Positions 10,760-20,106 of a stretch of 64,000 bases of DNA are shown piece after piece. A model generated the notes under the pieces. The model was not told where the DNA came from and ran no database searches. It saw only the letters and a list, made by a program, of their open reading frames with translations. The position numbers and the translations under genes are program-made. The stretch comes from Lacrimispora xylanolytica (lineage in GTDB: Bacteria > Bacillota > Clostridia > Lachnospirales > Lachnospiraceae): assembly GCF_026723765.1 (NCBI RefSeq), contig NZ_CP113524.1:2961001-3025000 (forward strand), given 5' to 3'. The first letter of the stretch is position 1; each line of letters opens with the position of its first letter.

Positions 10760-11497
10760 ATGCTAAAAATAATTGTATGCGACGATGATGCTTTTACCCT
10801 ATCCATGATATCGGATATTCTTAATAATATAATTCGTACTTTAAAGATGGAAGCAGAGATAGCTTGCCTTGCATCTTCGGCCGGAGAGGTATTGGCGTAT
10901 TTAAACAGCAATCCCGATTCCTACTTATTTTTTCTAGACCTTGATATGGGAAATCACCAATTAAATGGCATTGACTTGGCGCAACAGCTCCGTGAAAAAG
11001 CAATTCCTGCTAAAATTGTTTTTGTCACAAGCCATATTGAAAAAAGCATGGCACTCCTAAAAAGTGGAGTTGAACCATTTGATTTTATTAAAAAAAATTT
11101 TAACCTAGCAATGATGACAACGGAATTTGAAAACTGTTTAACAAAATGTATGAATTTAGAAAATAGTTCCATCGATGTGCCAAGCAATACAGTTGAACTT
11201 CAGATTAGTATTGACGAATATGTAAGTATTTCAGTTGAACGAATTGCATATGTCGAAACATTAAAGGGACAGCCGCATAATATCTGCTATCACACTATTG
11301 ATGGTTCACAAATTACTGTACGAGATTCCATTTCTCACGCTCTTGAATTATTGGGGGAAGACTTTGCGCTCAGCCATCGTTCCGTTGTAGTGAATAGACG
11401 CTGTGTTGTTGGCATAGCAGATGGACAATTAAAATTATCAAATGGAGAATTAGTTACATGTGCAATTAGCAAAAAAAATATTTTTAAAAATAAATAG
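10760..11497 (+). CDS. LytTR-family response regulator
   Basis: The protein has 245 residues. The start is set by TAGGAGG seven bases before the ATG at 10760; the frame extends further upstream but without a ribosome site. Residues 1-125 are a receiver domain with the acidic pocket (CDDD) and probable phospho-Asp60 in FFLDLDMG. Residues about 145-245 are a LytTR DNA-binding domain (ERIAYVETLKGQPHNICYHT, SHRSVVVNRRCV). It is followed 12 bases later by a GHKL sensor kinase gene. The pair resembles AgrA/AgrC-type systems, but no peptide precursor or AgrB-like gene was found nearby. The divergent redox genes are the likely target. Confidence 0.85.
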   Translation: MLKIIVCDDDAFTLSMISDILNNIIRTLKMEAEIACLASSAGEVLAYLNSNPDSYLFFLDLDMGNHQLNGIDLAQQLREKAIPAKIVFVTSHIEKSMALLKSGVEPFDFIKKNFNLAMMTTEFENCLTKCMNLENSSIDVPSNTVELQISIDEYVSISVERIAYVETLKGQPHNICYHTIDGSQITVRDSISHALELLGEDFALSHRSVVVNRRCVVGIADGQLKLSNGELVTCAISKKNIFKNK

Positions 11498-11509
11498 ATT
11501 GGAGAAATA

Positions 11510-13030
11510 ATGATGCCTTATCCCGTTGGTAGCTTAACAGATTTATTTAGTACAGGATTTATAGAAATTGTACTAAGCTTTTTACACTCATTTATTATAT
11601 TACTTTGCATGACAATAACCAAAAAAGCACCAAAACAACTACAATTCCTGATAGGGATTGCAATTGTTCTGGTGCAGGCTTTCTATATCTGGAATATCAC
11701 TTCAAAATCACAATTATTGCTCGTTATTGTAACTGCAGCATTATTTTCTATTGAGTTTAAACAGCTAAGGCTATGCGATGTTTCGACTGAAAACGCTCTA
11801 TTTCTTTTTGCTGCTTTTTTGTTACCTTATAGACTATTAAATTCAAGCTTAACTACTATGGGTTATGGTAGTTGGTATCTGCTTATTCTTTTTACATTAT
11901 TAACCTTTGAATTTCTCAATGCTGGTACCTTGAGGGGAAGAATTCTTAGTGTTTATATCTCCTTTATTTATCTGTCATTCTCAGCATTAATTTTTTTCCC
12001 AATCATGGAATACATCATGTACCATTTTCAAACCGGGAAGTCGCTGGACCGAGTAGCAATGGTATTATTTTTGACCTTAGCCTTATTGTTTGCTTTTGGA
12101 ACAGTCTACCTGGTTAGCAAAAAGTATAACCGGATTATAATCACCGCAAGAAGAATTAGCAGAAAATTTATTGTTGTTGATAAAATAATCTCTTTCTTCG
12201 CTGCCATAACCACTATTTCTATTGTAGTTATACCGCTTCCATTCCTATTGACCAGAACGGTTAGTGATCTGCTTCTAATTTATATCAATATTTTTCATTT
12301 GTTTCTTTTGATTTTTCAGGTAGCATTTGTATATATGTTATACTTCATAGAGGATTATCGAATTACATTAGATTACATGAAACAGTCACAAAAGAGCACA
12401 GTTGAATACTATCAAAACTTGAATAAAAATCTTCAAGATATGGAAAACCTCCGTCATGATACCAAAAATCTCTTTATGACAATGGGTGGATTTGTAGAAA
12501 AAAGCAGTGACTCTGCAATGAAGATCTTTTATCAAGAAAAAATATATCCATTTGCATTAGATCAGATTGAGAAGAACTATCAGTTTTCGCAGCTGTATCA
12601 AATTCCTTCCGAAACGCTGCGCTCTTTTTTGCACATGAAACTATTTCAAGCATTTAATCTCAATGTAAATATATCACTGAATATTCAAATCGATGAAGAT
12701 TTATTTTTCTTAGGAATGGATATTATTGATCTGACAAGGATACTCGGAATTTTTATGGATAATGCTATCGATGAATGTGAAAACCTCCCTGACTCACATA
12801 TAAATATAAATATACGCAATCAAGAAAACCTGGTCTCTTACTCTATAAAGAACAGTGTACGTGCAGGTCATCAGTTTGAACATATGATACTGAGAAAATC
12901 AGATAAGATAGGACATAGCGGGAAAGGATTGCAAATTGTTAAAGAAATAGTCGACAGTTATCCCCAGGTTATGTTGAACACCTATTATGATAAAGCGGAA
13001 TTTCGCCAAAGCTTAAATATAAGCAATTAA
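11510..13030 (+). CDS. GHKL-family (AgrC-like) sensor histidine kinase
   Basis: The protein has 506 residues. Residues about 1-275 are about seven membrane spans forming the sensor. Residues about 285-370 hold the dimerisation helix with the phospho-acceptor in MENLRHDTKNLF (His about 316). The C-terminal GHKL ATPase has the N box FMDNAIDEC (about 414) and the G box GHSGKGLQIVKEIV (about 467). The linking helix is rich in Q and K. It partners the LytTR regulator gene just upstream. GGAG lies 5 bases before the first ATG and 8 before the second (11513), so the protein may be one residue shorter. The signal is unknown; a peptide or a membrane redox cue is possible. Confidence 0.82.
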   Translation: MMPYPVGSLTDLFSTGFIEIVLSFLHSFIILLCMTITKKAPKQLQFLIGIAIVLVQAFYIWNITSKSQLLLVIVTAALFSIEFKQLRLCDVSTENALFLFAAFLLPYRLLNSSLTTMGYGSWYLLILFTLLTFEFLNAGTLRGRILSVYISFIYLSFSALIFFPIMEYIMYHFQTGKSLDRVAMVLFLTLALLFAFGTVYLVSKKYNRIIITARRISRKFIVVDKIISFFAAITTISIVVIPLPFLLTRTVSDLLLIYINIFHLFLLIFQVAFVYMLYFIEDYRITLDYMKQSQKSTVEYYQNLNKNLQDMENLRHDTKNLFMTMGGFVEKSSDSAMKIFYQEKIYPFALDQIEKNYQFSQLYQIPSETLRSFLHMKLFQAFNLNVNISLNIQIDEDLFFLGMDIIDLTRILGIFMDNAIDECENLPDSHININIRNQENLVSYSIKNSVRAGHQFEHMILRKSDKIGHSGKGLQIVKEIVDSYPQVMLNTYYDKAEFRQSLNISN

Positions 13031-13440
13031 TATTTATCTTCTAAACGAAACGGCTTTATAACTCACTTTATGCTATAAAATAGATATTAATGTGTATTTA
13101 CCCTACGGTATCAATCACACGAATGATTATCTTTATTATCTGTATTTTTTACTTACCCGTTTTAATATGTCAAATTGGATAACTTTTCTATACTTCTGCC
13201 TCAGGCTCTCTGCAGCATAGTTATTACCTCCATTTGCCTCCTATCAGAAAATATATCTTCTGATTTTTAAAAGTAATCATTAGTAGAATTTAAATCAATA
13301 AAAAGGCACATTGTGAACTGGCCCTCAAAAGTTGGACCTAAATGATATGTACCATTTTATCCTTGATTTATCAAGTGTCCCGTCCCTAAAAATTCTAATT
13401 TAAGCCACAAGCATTCATGCCTGCGGCTTATTGTTTAAGT
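13031..13440. other. Gene-free stretch with a possible IS3-type end
   Basis: No gene is seen. Within it, TGTGAACTGGCCCTCAAAAG followed by TTGGACC (13312-13337) resembles the terminal inverted repeat of IS3-family elements (TGT...AAAAGTTGGAC). No transposase or second end is visible, so it would be a scar at most. Confidence 0.3.
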
Positions 13441-13581
13441 GGAGGGTGGTCTTCAGATAAAACCTTAAAGCAGGTTTATCGCGGAACAATTAATGATTAT
13501 GAGCAGAAATATGAAGATGTAACTATAAAACATTTTGAATCAATGCAACATGAAATGCAACACAAAAATAAAAAAGCCTAG
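13417..13581 (+). pseudogene. C-terminal remnant of a tyrosine integrase
   Basis: The frame reads SGGWSSDKTLKQVYRGTIND, then YEQKYEDV, then HFESMQHEMQHKNKKA and stops at 13581. The GGWxxxKTLxxVY block and the MQHEMQHKNKK tail are typical of the last 50-60 residues of phage/ICE tyrosine integrases of Firmicutes. Upstream, the same frame has stops at 13387 and 13396, so the catalytic Arg-His region is gone. It points toward tRNA-Ala 20 bases away, a usual arrangement for an element integrated at a tRNA gene. Confidence 0.65.
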
Positions 13582-13591
13582 TATATACTAG
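13578..13591. terminator. 14-bp palindrome at the end of tRNA-Ala
   Basis: CTAGTATATACTAG is a perfect palindrome 10 bases beyond the 3' end of tRNA-Ala and overlapping the stop of the integrase remnant. In either direction it is flanked by T-rich or A-rich sequence (minus strand: GGCTTTTTTATTTTTG). It could serve as a terminator for the tRNA transcript. Confidence 0.45.
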
Positions 13592-13601
13592 ACTTTTACG
13601 A

Positions 13602-13674
<73 letters not shown>

Positions 13675-13715
13675 ATATGGTCGAAAACCCTTTATTTATC
13701 TGGGTTTCCAGCATT

Positions 13716-13763
13716 TTACTTCTTTAAATCTACTTCCTCTTTGAGGGGTCGTTTACCGGACAT
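13716..13763 (-). CDS. 15-codon ORF MSGKRPLKEEVDLKK, copy nearest tRNA-Ala
   Basis: In the 117-bp repeat the ATG follows TGGGAG (the tRNA D-arm) by 6 bases, a plausible ribosome site. The same peptide is encoded in the other copy at 13833-13880. The two copies differ at two bases within the ORF and both changes are silent (GAG/GAA, TTA/TTG), whereas the sequence after the stop carries several changes. It is very short and could be chance or a fragment of a longer gene. Confidence 0.3.
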   Translation of the reverse strand: MSGKRPLKEEVDLKK

Positions 13764-13832
13764 CTCGCGCTCCCAGCTGAGCTATACCCCCATATGGCCG
13801 AAAACCCTTTATTTACGCAGGTTTCCAGCATT

Positions 13833-13880
13833 TTACTTCTTCAAATCTACTTCTTCTTTGAGGGGTCGTTTACCGGACAT
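13833..13880 (-). CDS. 15-codon ORF MSGKRPLKEEVDLKK, promoter-proximal copy
   Basis: This is the second copy of the peptide found at 13716-13763, in the same position of the 117-bp repeat, with the same TGGGAG site upstream. The peptide is identical despite two base changes. No homologue was recognised and no function is claimed. Confidence 0.3.
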   Translation of the reverse strand: MSGKRPLKEEVDLKK

Positions 13881-13917
13881 CTCGCGCTCCCAGCTGAGCT
13901 ATACCCCCATGGACGCT

Positions 13918-13946
13918 ATTATAGCAAACCGATAAAAAAATTGCAA
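13918..13946 (-). promoter_or_regulatory. Promoter of tRNA-Ala
   Basis: On the minus strand TTGCAA (13941-13946) and TATAAT (13918-13923) are 17 bases apart. Transcription would start near 13911, right at the first truncated tRNA copy. Confidence 0.75.
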
Positions 13947-13966
13947 CTACATCTTGCAATTTTTTT
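13934..13966. repeat. Perfect 13-bp inverted repeat holding both divergent -35 boxes
   Basis: Seven A then TTGCAA, a 7-base spacer, then TTGCAA and seven T. The left TTGCAA is the -35 box of the tRNA-Ala promoter and the right one (13954-13959) the -35 box of the riboswitch/ribU promoter. The symmetry therefore reflects two back-to-back promoters rather than a terminator, although the DNA could also form a hairpin. Confidence 0.65.
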
Positions 13967-13981
13967 ATTGGGTGATATAAT
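13954..13981 (+). promoter_or_regulatory. Promoter of the FMN riboswitch / ribU
   Basis: TTGCAA (13954-13959) and TATAAT (13976-13981) are 16 bases apart, about 25 bases before the riboswitch. The -35 box lies in the inverted repeat shared with the divergent tRNA-Ala promoter. Confidence 0.75.
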
Positions 13982-14004
13982 GTATCCAGAACATTTGCAT
14001 ATAG

Positions 14005-14117
14005 TTGTCTTCAGGGCAGGGTGAAATTCCCGACCGGCGGTAAAGTCCGCGAGCGTGTATCACGCAGAATTGGTGTAACTCCAATACCGACAGTAAAGTC
14101 TGGATGAAAGAAGATGT
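14005..14117 (+). ncRNA. FMN riboswitch (RFN element)
   Basis: The conserved RFN core is clear: AGGGCAGGGTGAAATTCCCG, ACCGGCGGTAAAGTCCGCGA, the variable hairpin GCGTGTATCACGC, then CCGACAGTAAAGTCTGGATG and GAAAGAAGATG closing P1 with GTCTTC. It lies upstream of the riboflavin transporter gene and should lower its transcription when FMN is high. Confidence 0.95.
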
Positions 14118-14188
14118 GTTAAATAGAGATAATACACCTGTCTATTATTAACACCTGAAGGGCACACTTTCAGGTGTTACTTTATTTT
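14118..14188 (+). terminator. Riboswitch expression platform with terminator
   Basis: AACACCTGAA (14150-14159) pairs with TTCAGGTGTT (14169-14178), followed by ACTTTATTTT. Upstream, TGTTAAATAGA (around 14117-14127) can pair with TCTATTATTAACA (around 14141-14153) and so compete with the terminator stem. This is the expected antiterminator/terminator switch for FMN control. Confidence 0.85.
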
Positions 14189-14203
14189 CAGGAGGAAAGT
14201 ATT

Positions 14204-14872
14204 ATGAATATGAGCAAGAAAACTAGTAAAATAACCATAATGGCCATGTTATGTGCTTTGGCTTTTGTAGCCGTTTTAATTATCCGAATTCCTATTGTCC
14301 CGGTCGCCCCATTTTTGGAGTATGAACCAAAAGACGTTATTATACTGACTGGAGGCTTTATATTTGGTCCCATGTCAGCCGTCATTATATCCGTTATCGT
14401 TTCTTTTATTGAAATGTTTACCATCAGCAGCACTGGAATCATTGGCCTGATCATGAATATCTTGTCCACAGTTGCCTTTGTCTGCCCTGCCGCTTATCTT
14501 TATAAAAAACGCCATTCCATGACTGGCGGCTTTGTAGGTATGGTGATCGGTTGTCTGCTTATGACAGTTGTCATGGTGTTATGGAATTATCTGATTACAC
14601 CTATTTATATGGGCTACCCCAGGGAAGCTGTCGTAAAACTTTTGTTACCAGCTATTATACCATTTAATCTTTTAAAAAGCGGTATCAATACAGTCCTGAC
14701 TCTTCTTATTTATAAACCACTTGTTACTACACTGAGAAAATCTAATCTCCTGTCTTTTCAGACGCAAGACACGAGTAAAAATGGAACAATCAGTTTAGGC
14801 ATGACACTGATTGTAGGAGTTATTTTAGTGACAATCGTTATGGTGATTCTTGTTTTAAATGGGGTCATTTAA
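14204..14872 (+). CDS. ribU: Riboflavin ECF transporter S component RibU
   Basis: The protein has 222 residues with five to six membrane spans, the substrate-binding subunit of an energy-coupling-factor importer for riboflavin. It starts SKKTSKITIMAMLCALAFVA and contains EYEPKDVIILTGGFIFGP, typical of RibU. The start at 14204 is set by AGGAGG eight bases upstream; a second ATG at 14210 is also possible. The FMN riboswitch directly upstream supports the substrate. The shared ATPase and T component genes are not in the window, as usual for group II ECF systems. Confidence 0.93.
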   Translation: MNMSKKTSKITIMAMLCALAFVAVLIIRIPIVPVAPFLEYEPKDVIILTGGFIFGPMSAVIISVIVSFIEMFTISSTGIIGLIMNILSTVAFVCPAAYLYKKRHSMTGGFVGMVIGCLLMTVVMVLWNYLITPIYMGYPREAVVKLLLPAIIPFNLLKSGINTVLTLLIYKPLVTTLRKSNLLSFQTQDTSKNGTISLGMTLIVGVILVTIVMVILVLNGVI

Positions 14873-14903
14873 TTCAACTTAACTTTCATTTCTATATGAA
14901 ATA

Positions 14904-14950
14904 ATGCGTAGAAAATGCAAATCAATTTCATAATTGCAAATTCTACGCAT
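14904..14950 (+). terminator. Probable terminator after ribU
   Basis: ATGCGTAGAA (14904-14913) pairs with TTCTACGCAT (14941-14950), and inner TGCAA/TTGCA adds to the stem. No strong T-run follows, so efficiency is uncertain. Confidence 0.5.
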
Positions 14951-15065
14951 CTATCTAAATATTAGTTTCTGTTCCTGTCAAATATAAAAAATCTCTTTTA
15001 AATATTCCCAGACATTTTATTTGAATATTTATATTTATTATACTTTAAAAAAGAACCGCTTCTAA

Positions 15066-16052
15066 TCATTTAATCGATTCCATAAATACTTTCCAACGCT
15101 TTAAATCATCAATCCCAAATGTATACTCCGGAGTAACAATAGAATCTTTTATTTCTGTAACATAATACCATGGATCGTCTTCATGGAGAGGATTATTAAG
15201 AACGTGAAAATCCTGAGCAGGCATGTATCCCTGGGCGAGAAGAAAGCATTTATTTCCTGTTTCATCCTCTGCTACATCAACCACCATAACACAATGACCG
15301 GGGCTTCCTCCTCGGATCAGCAGATCTCCCGATAATAGCTGTGTTAAATCAACACTGCTGCTCTCTCTTTCAAGGGAAATAGTTCCCGCATAAATCATGA
15401 CCTGCCTTAAATATTTTATCAGATTTTCTTTGGAGTCATCATAAGAAGCCCGCTTTTCCCACCATACCTTATTTCCTTCCACAGACAGGCGCTCTCCCTC
15501 TCTCCAGGAAGAATAATCCATGAGAAAGCCATTGGTGAGCTGAAATGAAATGTCTTTAAATGCACCGATCGACCATAGATATTCCCCATACATACGAATG
15601 ACACTGTCTGCACACTGCTGTAAATCCCCATTTACTAATGGCATTGAGAAAACTGCAGCATGGGCCTTTTGATTTCTCTTTTCGCTTCCATCATGCAAAA
15701 GTACAGGGCTCTTATCCGGTTTGAGTTCGTATTTTCTTAAATATCCCTGAAAGCTGCCCAATGGTTTTTCCACTCTGACAAAGCCATCAGGGGGAGCAAA
15801 TCGTTCCTCCAGCGTTGTTCCAGCAGAATGGATCAAAGTCTTTTTTATTGTTGTGCTATTGACAGAAATTGTACGTTCCTCATTGTCACTTATTGGTGTA
15901 TTTACTGTAGGGTCAGCCGAATGGGTCAAGATTTCATGACTTGAATATTCTGTTTCCAAAATCATGGCTTTTTGCTTATTAAAATATTTCGTCTGAAACA
16001 CCAAGAGACTTATTAATGCGCATGTCATACATCCGTAAACCCACTTTTTCAT
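15066..16052 (-). CDS. DUF4846 family protein, membrane-anchored
   Basis: The protein has 328 residues from the ATG at 16052, chosen because GGGGGA lies 8 bases upstream; an in-frame ATG at 16070 is less well placed. Residues 1-22 are a hydrophobic anchor or signal (KKWVYGCMTCALISLLVFQT). Residues about 80-320 match DUF4846: FVRVEKPLGSFQGYLRKYEL, AVFSMPLVNGDLQQCADSVIRMYGEYLW, and GDLLIRGGSPGHCVMVVDVA ... LAQGYMPAQDFHVL...PWY. The GSPGHCVMVVD block resembles papain-like or NlpC-like folds, but a catalytic triad is not proven. Function unknown. It stands alone between ribU and an MFS gene. Confidence 0.7.
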   Translation of the reverse strand: MKKWVYGCMTCALISLLVFQTKYFNKQKAMILETEYSSHEILTHSADPTVNTPISDNEERTISVNSTTIKKTLIHSAGTTLEERFAPPDGFVRVEKPLGSFQGYLRKYELKPDKSPVLLHDGSEKRNQKAHAAVFSMPLVNGDLQQCADSVIRMYGEYLWSIGAFKDISFQLTNGFLMDYSSWREGERLSVEGNKVWWEKRASYDDSKENLIKYLRQVMIYAGTISLERESSSVDLTQLLSGDLLIRGGSPGHCVMVVDVAEDETGNKCFLLAQGYMPAQDFHVLNNPLHEDDPWYYVTEIKDSIVTPEYTFGIDDLKRWKVFMESIK

Positions 16053-16164
16053 ATTCGGCATCCCCCACATGATTCTTGTTCTATCCCTGTTTGTTTCTGC
16101 AATTGTAACACGATAGAAATAGGATTACCAGTAAATATAACGAATATTTAACATTATAATTTGA

Positions 16165-17487
16165 TTACCTTGAAGTACTGTCTGAATCCTTCTTATCCAT
16201 CAGTTGTTTTGCCAACACTTTAATATGCCTGTTTTTATATCCAGCAATACAAGAGTATGTCCCCAGAATACCGGTACATAGAAACATGACCGCCATACCA
16301 CCTCCTGCTCCAGTTCCTACGACCTTATGTAATAAACCTGCGATAGGGTGGTCGGACATCATAAATGGTTCATATGCGAAATCTGCCAGATAGCCACCTA
16401 AAAGTATCCCTGCTGGAATGGTGGAATATTGAATTGCATTACGAAGTGCAAAGATGCTTCCTTGCTTACTCTGCGGAATCATCTGGTATAAAATTATGGA
16501 CTGTCCCGCTATGATATACGGAATTGGAATGCTTGCTCCTAAGCCAGCTAAAGACCATGCAAATATACTTTGGCCGCTTCCCATCATTAGGTCTCCAAAC
16601 AGGAATGATATTCCAGCAGAAACATAAATAAGCTTAATCGGATTGGCTTTGGCTCTTCCACATGTAACCATAATCCCTCCTATGATACCTCCTGCCCCCA
16701 TTACTCCGCTTATAAAAGAGAGTGCCTTAATATCATTTCCGCTTCTGGCTAAAATCATTGGTGATAAGATATTTTCATACGTCAGTCTGGAAAAGAAATT
16801 AATAATTGCCAGACTTATCATAATGTGCAGTATCCCTTTTTCATTGTTTAGTAATGAAATGCCCTCCTTCAGACTGCTAATTATCATATCCCGCACTTTT
16901 GTCTTTTCCTCATTTAGAGAAGGCTGTTTCACTGGGATCACGATTAATGTAAGCATGCAAAATATAAATGTAATTAAGTCTGCCAATAAAACAGGCGAAA
17001 GCCCTGCTGCCCCTGTAATCATTCCAGATAACATAGGGGCTGTAACCATGATTAGATTGCTTGAGAATGATTGAAGACCGCTTGCCTTTTTATACTGTCC
17101 GGCAGGTATCAATATTCCGGTAACAATGGCAGATGCCGGAGACTGAAAAGCATTGGAGCATCCTATCAGGGTATTAACCGCATAGATATGTTCTATGGTT
17201 AGCTGATTTTGCCTCAGAGCAAAGAAAACTCCTACGGTTAATAAGGCTGCAATCGTATCTGATATAATTAGGATACTCTTTTTAGAATGTCTGTCTATAA
17301 AGGCGCCTGCAAAAATGCTGATTACTATGTATGGTAAATACGTGCAAAATGTCATAAGTGAGACTGTCATTGCAGACTGTGTTCTTTCATAAGCCCATAT
17401 TGTCAGGGCAAATGATGTCATTGCACTTCCGAGCTGCGACATGGATTGTCCCAGCCAAAATATAATATAATTTTTATTATTTTCCAT
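16165..17487 (-). CDS. MFS efflux transporter
   Basis: The protein has 440 residues with 12 predicted membrane spans. The start FWLGQSMSQLGSAMTSFALTIW and the loop GAFIDRHSKKSILIISD (motif A) place it with the MFS group that includes MefA-type macrolide and enterobactin exporters. Substrate is not determined; antibiotic or toxic-compound export is likely. Ribosome site AAGGAAAG lies 6 bases before the ATG and is partly held in a hairpin. A 27-codon leader peptide ORF with alternative stems precedes the gene, suggesting induction by a translation-stalling compound. Confidence 0.8.
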   Translation of the reverse strand: MENNKNYIIFWLGQSMSQLGSAMTSFALTIWAYERTQSAMTVSLMTFCTYLPYIVISIFAGAFIDRHSKKSILIISDTIAALLTVGVFFALRQNQLTIEHIYAVNTLIGCSNAFQSPASAIVTGILIPAGQYKKASGLQSFSSNLIMVTAPMLSGMITGAAGLSPVLLADLITFIFCMLTLIVIPVKQPSLNEEKTKVRDMIISSLKEGISLLNNEKGILHIMISLAIINFFSRLTYENILSPMILARSGNDIKALSFISGVMGAGGIIGGIMVTCGRAKANPIKLIYVSAGISFLFGDLMMGSGQSIFAWSLAGLGASIPIPYIIAGQSIILYQMIPQSKQGSIFALRNAIQYSTIPAGILLGGYLADFAYEPFMMSDHPIAGLLHKVVGTGAGGGMAVMFLCTGILGTYSCIAGYKNRHIKVLAKQLMDKKDSDSTSR

Positions 17488-17498
17488 TGTTCTCTTTC

Positions 17499-17522
17499 CT
17501 TATAAGTATTTAGTCTTATAAG
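17499..17522 (-). promoter_or_regulatory. Hairpin covering the MFS ribosome site
   Basis: CTTATAAG occurs at 17499-17506 and 17515-17522. Because the octamer is self-complementary, the two copies pair as an 8-bp stem with an 8-base loop. The stem includes the stop codon of the leader ORF and the start of the MFS ribosome site (AAGG at 17498-17501). Confidence 0.55.
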
Positions 17523-17583
17523 TACAAGGCCCAATGGGGACGAGATCGATTAAAACAATTGATTCTGTACAAGCCTCGTCCAT
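17500..17583 (-). CDS. Leader peptide upstream of the MFS exporter
   Basis: A 27-residue ORF starts MDEACTESIVLID and continues LVPIGPCTYKTKYL, ending 12 bases before the MFS ATG. AAGG stands 8 bases before its ATG. Its coding sequence takes part in three possible stems: CTGTACAAG with CTTGTACAG (17593-17603 with 17563-17573), GGACGAG with CTCGTCC, and the CTTATAAG pair over the MFS ribosome site. This is the layout of cat/erm-type attenuators, where a ribosome stalled in the leader frees the downstream start. It is inferred from layout only; the peptide family was not recognised. Confidence 0.5.
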   Translation of the reverse strand: MDEACTESIVLIDLVPIGPCTYKTKYL

Positions 17584-17603
17584 GAATCAGACCTTGTACA
17601 GAA
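17563..17603 (-). repeat. 11-bp inverted repeat at the start of the MFS leader
   Basis: TTCTGTACAAG (17563-17573) and its exact reverse complement CTTGTACAGAA (17593-17603) enclose 19 bases that include the leader ATG and GGACGAG. Parts of both arms can instead pair with ACAAGG/CTCGTCC copies at 17522-17544, so the stems are mutually exclusive alternatives. Confidence 0.6.
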
Positions 17604-17746
17604 ATGTGCGCTCATATAAATTACCTTAGGATGCTTTTTCATACACTCAACCTCTCATCTAATCTAGTATCCAGATACTTTTATATTATAACTGATATTA
17701 ATAAAAATGGAAACCTGACATTTCCTCATAACAGGTTAAGAAAGTT

Positions 17747-17769
17747 CCCCCTCCCATTAGAGGAGGGGG
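17747..17769 (-). terminator. GC-rich terminator of the collagen-like gene
   Basis: CCCCCTCC (17747-17754) pairs with GGAGGGGG (17762-17769) across a 7-base loop, about 20 bases beyond the stop at 17790. The minus-strand tail is AACTTTCTTAACC, a weak T-run. Confidence 0.7.
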
Positions 17770-17789
17770 ATTTAAACTATAGTAAAAAA

Positions 17790-20029
<2,240 letters not shown>

Positions 20030-20079
20030 AAAATAGCTGCCTGCATACGGAATCGCTTCCGTACGAAGACAGCTATTTT
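20030..20079 (-). terminator. Terminator of the sugar operon
   Basis: AAAATAGCTG (20030-20039) pairs with CAGCTATTTT (20070-20079), and an inner ACGGAA/TTCCGT stem extends the hairpin. It lies 28 bases after the isomerase stop and ends in TTTTCATAGG on the minus strand. Confidence 0.8.
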
Positions 20080-20106
20080 ATTCGAAACTAATTATGAAAT
20101 TACCTT

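Noticed and set aside
10520-11500. An Agr-type peptide quorum system around the AgrC-like kinase
   Set aside because: No AgrB-like protease gene and no precursor peptide ORF were found on either side.
13934-13966. Perfect inverted repeat with A and T runs as an intrinsic terminator
   Set aside because: It contains both -35 boxes of divergent promoters at correct spacing, and no gene ends into it. Promoter symmetry explains it better.
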